Below are positions 24,181-32,867 of a DNA stretch of 44,056 nt, one piece after another. The DNA comes from an uncultured Candidatus Saccharibacteria bacterium. Lineage in GTDB: Bacteria; Patescibacteriota; Saccharimonadia; Saccharimonadales; Saccharimonadaceae. A model generated the notes under the pieces. It saw only the letters and a list, made by a program, of their open reading frames with translations. It searched no databases and was not told where the DNA came from. Every line of letters begins with the position of its first letter. The first letter of the stretch is position 1. Position numbers and translations under genes: made by a program. Where the stretch lies: contig CAPHDI010000009.1 in assembly GCA_948623715.1 (NCBI GenBank), positions 1 to 44,056 of the forward strand. Reading direction: 5' to 3'.

Positions 24181-24206
24181 AGTTATCATTATACCTTATC
24201 TTAACA

Positions 24207-24239
24207 AAAATGGACATATATATTATATATGTCCATTTT
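24207..24239. terminator. Bidirectional terminator after rpsI
   Basis: Near-perfect palindrome AAAATGGACATATAT.../...ATATATGTCCATTTT. It closes the ribosomal transcription unit. Confidence 0.88.
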
Positions 24240-24266
24240 GTGAGTAGTCTCGTATGATTTTGCGAA

Positions 24267-24665
24267 TTAACGCTTGGAGAACTGCTCTTTCTTGCGCGCG
24301 GAGCGAAGACCGTATTTCTTGCGTTCTTTTTCACGAGGATCGCGCTTCAGGAAGCCAGCTTTCTTCAAGACTGGGCGAAGATCCGCCATCTCAGTAGTGA
24401 GGGCCTTGGAGAGAGCGAGTTTGATTGCGTCGACCTGGCCAGCGAGACCGCCACCAGCGACACGAATCGAAACGTCGTAGGTATTCTGTTTCTCAGCAAG
24501 AGCAAGCGGATCGGTAATCTCGGCAAGATAAGTCTTGTTGCCGGAGAGATATTCGATAGCAGGCTTATCATTGATAGTGATGTTGCCCTTGCCTTCGTAG
24601 AGACGGACGCGAGCAGTCGCAGCTTTGCGACGACCGAGGCCATAGATGTATTTCTTCTCTGCCAT
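24267..24665 (-). CDS. rpsI: 30S ribosomal protein S9
   Basis: 132 residues of usual length, with YGLGRRKAATARVRLYEGKG at the N-terminus and the conserved basic C-terminus ending QFSKR that reaches the P-site tRNA. The start codon overlaps the rplM stop (TAATG), so the pair is translationally coupled, as rplM-rpsI is in most bacteria. The genes follow rplQ directly, so the alpha operon and the L13-S9 pair form one unit here. Confidence 0.98.
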   Translation of the reverse strand: MAEKKYIYGLGRRKAATARVRLYEGKGNITINDKPAIEYLSGNKTYLAEITDPLALAEKQNTYDVSIRVAGGGLAGQVDAIKLALSKALTTEMADLRPVLKKAGFLKRDPREKERKKYGLRSARKKEQFSKR

Positions 24666-25102
24666 TATTTAATCTCCTTTGGATTCTGGGCGGTATGAGC
24701 GTGCTCGGCGCCGTCGAATACGCGGAGCCGGCTGAGACGATCAGTAGCGAGCTTATTCTTTGGCATCATGCCTTTGACGGCATGCTCAATCGCGACCTTA
24801 GGATCTTTTTCAATTACTTCTTCGAGCTTGAGCTCGGTGAGGCCACCTGGGAAACCGCTGTGACGGTAGTACATTTTGTCGATCATCTTGTTGCCGGTAA
24901 CTTGAATGTTCTTGGCGTTGATGACGACGACGTAGTCACCGTTGTCGACATGCGGAGTGTAAGTGACTTTGCTTTTGCCCATGAGCTTGTCGGCGATGAC
25001 GACGGCGAGCTTGCCGAGAGGCATGCTGCTAGCGTCAATCAAGTACCATTCGCGCTTGATTTCGGCAGGCTTCTGGCTATAAGTTTTGCTTACAGTTTTC
25101 AT
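24665..25102 (-). CDS. rplM: 50S ribosomal protein L13
   Basis: 145 residues. Conserved KREWYLIDASSMPLGKLA, GDYVVVINAKNIQVTGNK, YYRHSGFPGG and the AVKGMMPKNKLA motif are all present. An early assembly protein of the large subunit. Start overlaps the rplQ stop by one base. Confidence 0.98.
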   Translation of the reverse strand: MKTVSKTYSQKPAEIKREWYLIDASSMPLGKLAVVIADKLMGKSKVTYTPHVDNGDYVVVINAKNIQVTGNKMIDKMYYRHSGFPGGLTELKLEEVIEKDPKVAIEHAVKGMMPKNKLATDRLSRLRVFDGAEHAHTAQNPKEIK

Positions 25103-25479
25103 TACTTCTTCTCCTTCAAGTCAATATTATCGACGAAAGAGACAGTAGCCATTTCGGCATTGTCGCCGCGGCGGAAGCCGGCACGCTCAATGCGGAGGTA
25201 GCCAGAATCACGCTTGACCTGCGGAGCGATAACGTCCATGAGCAAGTCGGCGGTCTTGATGTCGTCAAGCCTTGAGATGAGGAGACGACGGTTGGCTAAG
25301 CCACCTTTCTTTGCGATAGTAATTAACTTTTCTGACTCGCGACGGATTTCTTTCGCGCGCGCGAGGGTCGTCGTAATCGACGTATTTTCTATGAGTGCGC
25401 GGATCAGCCCACGTTCTAGCGCACGTCGCTGGTCGGTTTCGCGACCGAATTTGCGACCTTTATATCCATGACGATGCAT
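25102..25479 (-). CDS. rplQ: 50S ribosomal protein L17
   Basis: 125 residues. Starts MHRHGYKGRKFGRETDQRRA as in the family, with LIRALIENTSITTTLARAKEIRR and a C-terminal GYLRIERAGFRRGDNAEMA. Coupled to rpoA by a one-base stop/start overlap. Confidence 0.98.
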   Translation of the reverse strand: MHRHGYKGRKFGRETDQRRALERGLIRALIENTSITTTLARAKEIRRESEKLITIAKKGGLANRRLLISRLDDIKTADLLMDVIAPQVKRDSGYLRIERAGFRRGDNAEMATVSFVDNIDLKEKK

Positions 25480-26417
25480 TAGAGTAACTCCGTTAACTTT
25501 GCTTTAACTTCGTCCAGGGCCTTACTACCGAAACCTTTGAGATCTTTGAGATCGACTTCGGAAAGCGAGACGAGATCGTGGACGTTCTTGATATCATTGT
25601 TGATGAGCGCATTAGTAGTACGAGCCGAGAGGCCGAGCTCTTCGATCGGGAGGGAGAGGCCGGAATCATCTGATTCAGTCTCGACGCCTGGAGCGGGAGC
25701 GGATTCGACTTTCGTACTGCCAGCGAGGGCGGTGTACTGATTAACGAGAATAGCCGCAGCTTCTTCAAAAGCATCTTGCGGAGTAATCGTACCGTCAGTA
25801 TCGACCGTGAGGGTCAACTGCTGATAGTTCATATCTTGGCCAACGCGAGTATTCTCGACCTTGTAACGGACGCGCAAAACTGGAGTGAAGACAGCATCGA
25901 GTGCGATCATGTCGGTATGGATGCGATCTTCGCCAGACTTGTCAATCGTGAGATAGCCGCGACCGGTCTCAACGACGAGGCGCATTTTCAAAGTGAAGTT
26001 AGGATCGTCAATGTGGCAAATGATCTGATCGGGGTTACCAATTTCGAGGTCAGCAGGAAGTTTAATGTCGCCTGCGAGGACTGCGCCGTCTTTGCCGGCG
26101 TCCTTCCCTTTCACTTCGAAAGAAACTTCGATAGGCTCGTCACTGTGAGACTTAAAGCGAATGTTTTTAAGGTTGAGCATGATGTCGACGACATCTTCGC
26201 GGATGCCATCGATAGCAGTGTATTCGTGAGAGGCACCTTCAATGCTAAAAGATGTGATTGCGGCGCCTTTGATGCTTGAGAGCAGAACTCGACGGAGTGA
26301 ATTGCCCAGGGTATTACCGTACCCGTAGAAAAGTGGGCGAATCACGAACTCAGCACTGTTGTCGCTCAAGGCATTAACTTCAGCTAAGTTTGCTTCGTGA
26401 ATAACTTTTGTAGTCAT
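25479..26417 (-). CDS. rpoA: RNA polymerase alpha subunit
   Basis: 312 residues. The N-terminal dimerisation and assembly domain has FYGYGNTLGNSLRRVLLSSI and an EYTAIDGIREDVVDIMLNLK segment. A linker rich in Ala/Pro/Glu (about 230-250) precedes the C-terminal domain with LPIEELGLSARTTNALINND and DLKGFGSKALDEVKAKL, which contacts UP elements and activators. Domains and length are ordinary. It sits in the alpha operon order rpsM-rpsK-rpsD-rpoA-rplQ. Confidence 0.98.
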   Translation of the reverse strand: MTTKVIHEANLAEVNALSDNSAEFVIRPLFYGYGNTLGNSLRRVLLSSIKGAAITSFSIEGASHEYTAIDGIREDVVDIMLNLKNIRFKSHSDEPIEVSFEVKGKDAGKDGAVLAGDIKLPADLEIGNPDQIICHIDDPNFTLKMRLVVETGRGYLTIDKSGEDRIHTDMIALDAVFTPVLRVRYKVENTRVGQDMNYQQLTLTVDTDGTITPQDAFEEAAAILVNQYTALAGSTKVESAPAPGVETESDDSGLSLPIEELGLSARTTNALINNDIKNVHDLVSLSEVDLKDLKGFGSKALDEVKAKLTELL

Positions 26418-26429
26418 TTATTGTTCTCC

Positions 26430-27047
26430 TTAACGTGAGTAGTACTCAACGATTAGCTGTTCGTTAATACCGGCTTCAGCCTCTTCGCGCTTTGGCAAGC
26501 CAGTAACTTCAATCTTCATTTTCTTTGGATCGGATTTGAGCCAGCTGAGGGGAGTGGTAGATGCGCTCGCAACAATGCTCTCTAAGTTCTTGAAATACTC
26601 AGATTTTTGGGACTTTGGGCGGACTTCCAAGACGTCGCCAGGTTTGAGGCGGATGGATGGAATGTCAACACGCTTGCCATTGAGCAAGAAGTGGCCGTGA
26701 GATACGAGCTGACGAGCTTGACGACGAGTCGTAGCGAAGCCAGCACGATAAACGGCGTTGTCAGCGCGGCGCTCAAGGTATTGTAAGAGGTTTTCACCAG
26801 CAAGACCGTCAGCGCGAGCAGCTTCTTTCATGAGCTTAGCGAATTGTTTTTCGAGTAGACCGTAGAGCCTACGGACTTTTTGCTTCTCTCTCAACTGGGT
26901 GAGATAGAGGCTACCGCCACGGACGCGCATGTCAGCGTGTTCGCCAGGGATACCGGTCTTTTTCGCCATGACTTTGTGAGCCTTTGGCGCAAGAGCGTAA
27001 CCTTCACGACGGCTTTGTTTGACAATTGGAGAAATATCTCGTGCCAT
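26430..27047 (-). CDS. rpsD: 30S ribosomal protein S4, cysteine-free form
   Basis: 205 residues. The N-terminal region lacks the zinc-binding cysteines found in the C+ form. KQKVRRLYGLLEKQF and the S4 domain (LERRADNAVYRAGFATTRRQARQLVSHGH, split here for length) are normal. S4 starts 16S assembly and, in other bacteria, represses the alpha operon. Start overlaps the rpsK stop. Confidence 0.97.
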   Translation of the reverse strand: MARDISPIVKQSRREGYALAPKAHKVMAKKTGIPGEHADMRVRGGSLYLTQLREKQKVRRLYGLLEKQFAKLMKEAARADGLAGENLLQYLERRADNAVYRAGFATTRRQARQLVSHGHFLLNGKRVDIPSIRLKPGDVLEVRPKSQKSEYFKNLESIVASASTTPLSWLKSDPKKMKIEVTGLPKREEAEAGINEQLIVEYYSR

Positions 27048-27487
27048 TACGGTTTCCTTTCTCCCTTAGGACGCACGCCACCGTGCGCAATCGGGGTAAC
27101 ATCAGTAATACTATCAATCTTGATACCGACGGTAGAGACGGCGCGGATAGCGCTATCACGGCCGAGGCCAATACCACTGACGTAGACGTCGACACTGTTC
27201 AAGCCGTGTTCACGCTTAGCAGTCTCAAGAGCTTTCTCGGCGGCAACCTGAGCGGCGTAGGCGGTACCTTTTTTACTACCGCGGAAACCGTTCGCGCCAG
27301 CGGAGCTCGCAGCGAGAGCGCCACCACTTTTGTCGGTGACAGTGACGATGGTGTTGTTAAATGTAGCTTGCACGTGGACTTGACCAGAAGTGACGACGCG
27401 CTTGCCTTTTTTACCTTTGGATTTTACCTTAGTTTCGGCCTTCTGGTCGACGACTTCGGCATTTTCCTTAATGATTTCTTCTGCCAT
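27047..27487 (-). CDS. rpsK: 30S ribosomal protein S11
   Basis: 146 residues. A Lys-rich N-terminal extension of about 25 residues precedes the conserved GQVHVQATFNNTIVTVTD, GANGFRGSKKGTAYAAQVAA and C-terminal DVTPIAHGGVRPKGERKP. Platform protein of the small subunit. Confidence 0.98.
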   Translation of the reverse strand: MAEEIIKENAEVVDQKAETKVKSKGKKGKRVVTSGQVHVQATFNNTIVTVTDKSGGALAASSAGANGFRGSKKGTAYAAQVAAEKALETAKREHGLNSVDVYVSGIGLGRDSAIRAVSTVGIKIDSITDVTPIAHGGVRPKGERKP

Positions 27488-27502
27488 TTTTAACTCCTAA
27501 TA

Positions 27503-27889
27503 CTAAGTCTTACTTGCTGCTTTTGGCTGTGCGCCACCGACAGCAATTGCCTTACCCTTACGAGTACGTGCATTCGTGCGGGTGCGTTGACCATTAACTG
27601 GAAGACCAGCTTTGTGGCGGACGCCTTTGTAGGAATTAATGTCTTTCAGACGTTTGATATTATTGGTGACGAGGCGTTTCAGATCACCTTCAACAGTATT
27701 GTTGTTACTGATGATGTCGTTGATCTTTTGAATGTCAGCCTCGGTGAGATCTTTCACCCGAGTGGTAGGCTCAATTTTAGCCTCCGCAAGGATGGCTTTA
27801 CTCGTTGTCTGACCGATTCCGTAGATGTACGTCAAAGCAATCCAAACTTGCTTTTCATTCGGAATGGTCACACTAGCAATTCGTGCCAT
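27503..27889 (-). CDS. rpsM: 30S ribosomal protein S13
   Basis: 128 residues with MARIASVTIPNEKQVWIALT, YIYGIGQTTSKAIL and the C-terminal HKAGLPVNGQRTRTNARTRK segment that contacts the P-site tRNA. It follows rpmJ by 2 bp. Confidence 0.98.
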   Translation of the reverse strand: MARIASVTIPNEKQVWIALTYIYGIGQTTSKAILAEAKIEPTTRVKDLTEADIQKINDIISNNNTVEGDLKRLVTNNIKRLKDINSYKGVRHKAGLPVNGQRTRTNARTRKGKAIAVGGAQPKAASKT

Positions 27890-27891
27890 GC

Positions 27892-28008
27892 TTAACCCTG
27901 CCTTTGCTTATTCTTAGGTTTTTTCTTGTTGATGACACGCAGGACGCCTTTACGACGAACGATAATGTCATCAGGGGAGATTTTTTTAACACTTGCACGT
28001 ACTTTCAC
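27892..28008 (-). CDS. rpmJ: 50S ribosomal protein L36, GTG start, cysteine-free form
   Basis: 38 residues, found by reading the gap before rpsM. GTG start at 28008 with AAAGGA about 11 nt upstream; stop TAA at 27892. The product begins MKVRASVKKI and ends PKNKQRQG like L36. The usual zinc ligands (C-x2-C ... C ... H) are missing: the central part reads SPDDIIVRRKGVLRVINKKK. It is the zinc-free paralogue type. First gene of the rpmJ-rpsM-rpsK-rpsD-rpoA run. Confidence 0.93.
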   Translation of the reverse strand: MKVRASVKKISPDDIIVRRKGVLRVINKKKPKNKQRQG

Positions 28009-28046
28009 AGTGCTAAAAATCCTTTCCGTTAGGTCGCTGAAACTCT

Positions 28047-28100
28047 GCATATATAATATATATGCGATATATAACTCCTGTTTACGACTTCTGGCAGGAG
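28047..28100 (-). promoter_or_regulatory. Hairpins in the infA-rpmJ spacer
   Basis: A perfect 19-nt AT palindrome (28047-28065) and a 6-bp stem CTCCTG/CAGGAG (28075-28080 with 28095-28100) fill the spacer upstream of rpmJ. In other bacteria the mRNA leader of this operon is the S4-binding control site; these stems could serve a similar role. That is a guess from position. Confidence 0.4.
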
Positions 28101-28130
28101 TGATATAAAAGTTGCAGCATGATTAATATT

Positions 28131-28400
28131 CTACTGCAAGCGAAAGCTGATTCTGCCCTTAGTCAGATCGTAAGGGGTAAGCTCAACTTCGACCCGGTCT
28201 CCCGGCACCAAGCGAATGTAGTTTTTGCGCATACGTCCACTCATGTGTGCAATGATATTATGACCGTTCTCAAGCTCCACCCGAAATTGGGTGTTTGGCA
28301 ACGCCTCAACAACCTTGCCTGTGAGTTTAATGACTTCTTTTTGGCTGCTGGATTGAGCTTCAGCTTTTTTTGCCTTAGAAGTCGACTTTTGATTAGCCAT
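28131..28400 (-). CDS. infA: Translation initiation factor IF-1
   Basis: 89 residues. The OB-fold core begins at about 22 (VIKLTGKVVEALPNTQFRVE) and contains GHNIIAHMSGRMRKNYIRL and GDRVEVELTPYDLTKGRI. The first about 20 residues are a Lys/Ser-rich extension that most IF-1 proteins lack. It binds the ribosomal A site during initiation. It lies between the large nucleotidyltransferase protein and rpmJ, with its own promoter at 28415-28443. Confidence 0.97.
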   Translation of the reverse strand: MANQKSTSKAKKAEAQSSSQKEVIKLTGKVVEALPNTQFRVELENGHNIIAHMSGRMRKNYIRLVPGDRVEVELTPYDLTKGRISFRLQ

Positions 28401-28414
28401 AAATTACATCTTTA

Positions 28415-28443
28415 ATTTTATCACGGATTATAGTTATTGTAAA
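28415..28443 (-). promoter_or_regulatory. Promoter of infA and the alpha operon
   Basis: Minus strand TTTACA (28438-28443), 17 bp, TAAAAT (28415-28420). Confidence 0.65.
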
Positions 28444-28457
28444 GACTTTTTATGCCC

Positions 28458-28616
28458 GCTTCGTAAATACCTTTTCGAAGGACATGAAGACTTAGCCTGA
28501 AATGCCGAGGATAGCGAACGAAGAAAATACGAGTATTTTCTTCTGAGCGACGCAGGCAGAGATAGACGAAGTCGTAGCGGCCCGGAGCGGTCCGACGAAA
28601 AGTGTATTTGCGAAGC
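28458..28616. repeat. Long imperfect inverted repeat enclosing structured non-coding DNA
   Basis: Arms 28458-28477 and 28596-28616 match over 20 positions with one base change and one bulge. Inside lie a perfect 10-bp hairpin (GAAGAAAATA/TATTTTCTTC, 28520-28543, loop CGAG) and other GC-rich pairings. No ORF or U tract is present. It could be a structured RNA, a mobile repeat (REP/MITE-like) or an mRNA 3' stabiliser between the 1398-residue gene and infA. Confidence 0.55.
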
Positions 28617-28620
28617 AGGT

Positions 28621-31600
28621 TTAAGTCTTGATCAGCGAGAGATAGTTGCGGAGGGCGGTGGTCATGCGTTGAAAGCCATCAGGGGTCATATTATTGATGA
28701 CGAAGTTGTCGTAAACTGGCGCAGTGTTGTAATGTTTTTCTTCGTTGTCGCGAACGGCGAAATGATTTTGGCCGGCATCCCAGATCGGATAATTATCACA
28801 GAAAGTCGTAAAATCGTCTCCAGCTTGGTCGGCAGCGGCGACGAAACTCTCGGCGGCGACTTTGAATGAGCCGCCATTTTGGAGGATCCAGTTTTCGATG
28901 CCGATACCGCCGAGACCACCCTTCTTCTCGGGGTCGAAGGTATCGCTGGAATGCTTTGGTTTATAAACATCGGCATTCTTTAGAAGTTGTTTGGCGAGGG
29001 CGATGTTAGCGACGACGGCAGGATAGCGCTCGGGGTCTTGAGTGCGGATGGCTTCTAGGCGTTCCTTGATGGCTTGGTCGGAAGAAAACTCGAGATGATT
29101 GGTACGTTGGACAAAGCTGACATCGATGTCGACGGGGTCGCCTAAGCCTGGAACTGGGACGTCCTTCAAGCGGAGGCCGTTGCTATTGGACCTATCTTCG
29201 CCGGCGGAGAGGGATTGACGCAAAGTGTCTTCAAAAACCGAAAGGCGCCGATAGTTTAGGTAAGTCGAGGCGTCGATACGCATAATAAAATCGAAGTCGG
29301 CTTTGCTTCCAGGAATACTAGTGCCACGACCGGTCGAGCCAGTGTCGATAAGCTCGATGAAGTTTGGAGTTAAATCACCATCGGCAATATCTTTCAGCCC
29401 GCGAAAATCGGGAAAGTTACGCCGAAGGATATTATTGAAATGATTTTGAATAGTGGAATACTGACGGGAATTCTCGGCATCTTGAGCAAGTACGGCGTCG
29501 GTTAAGTTTTCGATACCAGGGGTATAAAGATCGGTGTCGCTGGCGAAGAGAAACTCTGGAGCGTCATATTGTTCGAGGCCGCTGAGTTTGCGACGAAGTT
29601 TGTCGTAATCGTCGGGTGAGAAAATACATTCACCTGAAGCTTTGTCTACGACAGGGATGTAGAAGCCGTTTTTAGCGATTTCGGAATAGAGACGATTGCG
29701 GTCGTTGGCAGAATAGCTGAGGTGTGGCTCGGGTTGGCTATCAAAAACGATAAAATCAATTACGGAGCTTGGGAAGCCAGTGCGGATACCGCAGTTGGAG
29801 TCGCCATTATCAATAAGTTCAAGCTTGCTGGGGTCATAATGGTTGGCGTTGGTCTGGATAAGGTCGCTATTTTTAATGACAAGATTAACGGCCGTAGAAA
29901 TGAACGAGGCGTGTTGATTTTTCCAATCAATAGCCTGACTGATATTACCAGTGCATTCAGCGCCGAGGCGAGTGAGGTCGGCATCAAGCGGAGTAGCGTC
30001 GGAGGTATCTTCGCCGTTGAGGAATTCCTTGCAGACGGCGCCGTTTTGGAGGATCTGTTCGATATAATGAGAGTCGACGGCTTTAACAAGATCGTTTTCT
30101 TGAAGAGTGAAATCGTTGGCAGCAAAGCGTTCACGATTACGCGAGTCGGCGATCTCAGTAGACATGTTCATGTAGATTTCTAAATCGTCAAGTCCGCGGA
30201 TGCCGAGAGGTTGGCAAAAACTACGAACGATGCGATCGGAGAGATTGTGGCGCTTGGTTTGGCCGAAAGCTTCGGAAAGTTGCTTGAGATCAGTTTCGAT
30301 GTCGTCGGTGCGCCGGAAAGTTTCGTGCTTCCCTTTGTAAGTTTGGTTATATAAGGTCGCAACGTGGTCGGTAAAAGTCGATAAAGTAGATTGTTCGGCT
30401 TCGGATAAGTCAGCATAGGTAGTCTCGCCGCCTAGAATTTGATCCGTGAGAGTCTGGCCGGCGCGTAAGTTTTTAATATATTTTTTGAGCGGGCGGTTAT
30501 TAGACATAATGCTGGCTTTCATAACATCGGCAAAAAGAACGGACTCGCGGCTCAGAGGTCCGGTATTAGGAAGATTTTTTAAAACTCCGTGAGTAATGAC
30601 ATTAGAGCGGTTGAATTCATGATCAAAAGCGGTGTCAGCGGGATGTAAAACTTGAAAAGTGCGGAAAACTTTGCCGGCGTAGGGTAAGTTGTTGTGAAGA
30701 AAAACTTGTTCAATTTGATCAATGGCATGATCGGGGTCGTCAGAGTGGATAATGTCGTGGAGAAAATTTTGGCCAGAATTGCGTAGTTCGTAAGCATTGG
30801 AGTTTGTGACGCGATGGACGATGGCGGTAAGCGAATCAATTTGTTCATGGCTAAGATCGTCGAGATTAAACATAGTGACGGCATGAGCATATTCCTTGCC
30901 GATTTCGAGGCCGCGCTCGGGGCCATTACGCAATATTTGTTCGTAGTGGTCGAGAGTATAGCGCTGATTGGCGGAAAGAGGGAGGTCTTTCTCTTCGCGG
31001 AGAGGCGAATGGAGAAGTAGGTCAAAGCGGCCGTCGGCAAAGGCATCTTTAAAGAGAGTGTCGGTTGGTCCGGATTCGTCGATATAATTTTCAATATATT
31101 TTTTGTAGTCAAAGTCAGGCTGGTTTTTCGCGAGGTCTTCACTATGTTGGATGAGAAAGTCGCGATAGCTGGAAGGGAGGTCGAGATAGGAGCGTGCGGT
31201 GGCATCGAAATGTTTGGCAAGCGTTTTCGGAAAATCTTTGACAAGATTCTCGGCGGAGAGATTGCCGAGGACTTTCCTGTTGTAGAAATCTTGTGAAAGT
31301 TGACCGTCGGGAGTAAGAGTATTGTCAAGAACGATATCCTCTTTGCCCCAGAATTTATTGATATATGTGCGCAGATGTTTGCGGGCGTCAGTTGGAAGCT
31401 CGGTAGCGGCAATACGGGAGGGTGAAAAGTGTTTTTCGTAATTAGGAAAAAGCTTAATAAGACCAAGATCGTAGTCTAGGTTGGCGCGGCTCCAGAAAGT
31501 TTGGTTGGGTGCGCCAGTTTCATCGAAAAGATCGTCGCGTTTGGAGTAATCACTGCGATAGAAGCTGATGAGCTCGTGGCGCAGATCTTTATTGTCTTCA

Positions 31601-32817
31601 GTCATGGTACTACCGAGGGCGTTGAGCATAATTTTGCCGTCCGGAGGAAGTTTATCGACAAACTTATTTAATAATGCATAGGAAGTGTCAGGGTGGGCTC
31701 TGTATTCGTCCGGAGAGCGAAAAGCTTCGGAAAGGAGTGGTGAATCCTTCGCGAAGGCAATCGGAGTGGGCTGACCCTGTTCGTTGAAAAAGATGGCGGG
31801 AGAGATAGGGCGGTCGGGATGATAGAGCTGCGAATGCCGAAGAGAGCTTTTAATGGAGTCGATGTAAGTACCGAGGGCGTCAATATTTAAATCTTCGGAA
31901 ATATCGTCCCAGTATTTTTGCATTTCGGGAGAAAAATTTTGCAGGTAGTCAGGAATATCGACGTGAGACTTTTTGAAGATCTCTGCGAGATCATTGCGAT
32001 GAATAGTATCAAAAAATTCTCGATTAATAATGCCAGCGGTTTTGAGCTGGGAGTTGAGTTCTGGATTTTCGGCAATCATATTAGTGAAGGCGTCACGGAC
32101 AAAATAATTGTTGGGATCTAACGGAATGGTAAGCCCGAGATTATTAATAACGCGCTTGGACAAGTCGAATTGTTGATCAGAAATGTCGCCTTCGGAGTGT
32201 AATCTGGTAGCAAGAATAGTAGAGGCGGCGAGAACTTGGTTGGTTAGGTGACCAGGATCTTCGTCGCCTTGATAATCGTAGGCTTGTTCCTTTGCCCAGT
32301 CGTCGAGGGTATCCTCAAAGCTGCTACGTGCGATGATGGCGATATCTTTGTCTTCAGTACAATCGGCGAGTTCGGGAAGAAAATCGGCAGTGATAAGAAA
32401 ATTGTCGTATTTGTCAGAGTAGAGATTATATTCATCGGCCTGGTCAAGAAGGGTATGTACGCTAGACTTAAATTGAGGTTCTAGTTTTTCGTAGGCATCA
32501 TATTTGGCAAAGAATTTCGCTTCAGGGCTATTAGGGTCAGGCTCTTCGTAGTCATAGTCGTCATACTCATCATACTCATCATACTCATCATACTCATCAT
32601 ACTCATCGTAGGGGCTGACTTCGTCGGCGAGGTCGATTGAGGCGGCGGTGTCAGATGTTGCGTCGGGAGCTTCGTCGCGCTTGAGGCTGGTTGCGAATTC
32701 TTCCGGAGTTTTCGCGAGAGCGGCAACTTCTTCCCAACCAGTTAGCTGACCGGAATTTTTTGGAGAAGATTGTTGTTCTGGATTTGTTGAGAGACGTTGG
32801 TCTGGACCTGTTGCCAT
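28621..32817 (-). CDS. 1398-residue protein with C-terminal nucleotidyltransferase domain
   Basis: No full-length family is recognised. The N-terminal 75 residues are low complexity. A DEY tandem repeat (residues about 71-86) and an acidic Tyr/Asp/Glu stretch follow. Residues of about 100-1080 look like a long soluble helical region without membrane segments or repeats visible to the eye. From about 1155 there is a Pol-beta-type nucleotidyltransferase core: GSTGRGTSIPGSKADFDF (GSxxxGT...DxD), a third acid in DPVDIDVSF, and GGLGGIGIENWILQNGGSF, which recalls the domain after the catalytic core of class I CCA-adding and OAS-like enzymes. No signal peptide is present, so it is probably cytoplasmic. 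GGTGAG is the Shine-Dalgarno. It lies between a sortase and infA, where adk and map are usual. Possible roles are nucleotide second-messenger synthesis or RNA modification; neither is shown. Confidence 0.72.
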   Translation of the reverse strand: MATGPDQRLSTNPEQQSSPKNSGQLTGWEEVAALAKTPEEFATSLKRDEAPDATSDTAASIDLADEVSPYDEYDEYDEYDEYDEYDDYDYEEPDPNSPEAKFFAKYDAYEKLEPQFKSSVHTLLDQADEYNLYSDKYDNFLITADFLPELADCTEDKDIAIIARSSFEDTLDDWAKEQAYDYQGDEDPGHLTNQVLAASTILATRLHSEGDISDQQFDLSKRVINNLGLTIPLDPNNYFVRDAFTNMIAENPELNSQLKTAGIINREFFDTIHRNDLAEIFKKSHVDIPDYLQNFSPEMQKYWDDISEDLNIDALGTYIDSIKSSLRHSQLYHPDRPISPAIFFNEQGQPTPIAFAKDSPLLSEAFRSPDEYRAHPDTSYALLNKFVDKLPPDGKIMLNALGSTMTEDNKDLRHELISFYRSDYSKRDDLFDETGAPNQTFWSRANLDYDLGLIKLFPNYEKHFSPSRIAATELPTDARKHLRTYINKFWGKEDIVLDNTLTPDGQLSQDFYNRKVLGNLSAENLVKDFPKTLAKHFDATARSYLDLPSSYRDFLIQHSEDLAKNQPDFDYKKYIENYIDESGPTDTLFKDAFADGRFDLLLHSPLREEKDLPLSANQRYTLDHYEQILRNGPERGLEIGKEYAHAVTMFNLDDLSHEQIDSLTAIVHRVTNSNAYELRNSGQNFLHDIIHSDDPDHAIDQIEQVFLHNNLPYAGKVFRTFQVLHPADTAFDHEFNRSNVITHGVLKNLPNTGPLSRESVLFADVMKASIMSNNRPLKKYIKNLRAGQTLTDQILGGETTYADLSEAEQSTLSTFTDHVATLYNQTYKGKHETFRRTDDIETDLKQLSEAFGQTKRHNLSDRIVRSFCQPLGIRGLDDLEIYMNMSTEIADSRNRERFAANDFTLQENDLVKAVDSHYIEQILQNGAVCKEFLNGEDTSDATPLDADLTRLGAECTGNISQAIDWKNQHASFISTAVNLVIKNSDLIQTNANHYDPSKLELIDNGDSNCGIRTGFPSSVIDFIVFDSQPEPHLSYSANDRNRLYSEIAKNGFYIPVVDKASGECIFSPDDYDKLRRKLSGLEQYDAPEFLFASDTDLYTPGIENLTDAVLAQDAENSRQYSTIQNHFNNILRRNFPDFRGLKDIADGDLTPNFIELIDTGSTGRGTSIPGSKADFDFIMRIDASTYLNYRRLSVFEDTLRQSLSAGEDRSNSNGLRLKDVPVPGLGDPVDIDVSFVQRTNHLEFSSDQAIKERLEAIRTQDPERYPAVVANIALAKQLLKNADVYKPKHSSDTFDPEKKGGLGGIGIENWILQNGGSFKVAAESFVAAADQAGDDFTTFCDNYPIWDAGQNHFAVRDNEEKHYNTAPVYDNFVINNMTPDGFQRMTTALRNYLSLIKT
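32561..32605 (-). repeat. In-frame 9-bp tandem repeat encoding Asp-Glu-Tyr
   Basis: Five exact 9-bp units (TCATACTCA on the plus strand) plus degenerate flanks. A unit gained or lost keeps the frame, so the acidic Tyr-rich tract may vary in length among strains. Confidence 0.9.
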
Positions 32818-32867
32818 TTGCTCACCCGTGATATTGTTATGTTGCGTTAATTATGATTTGTTGCGAA

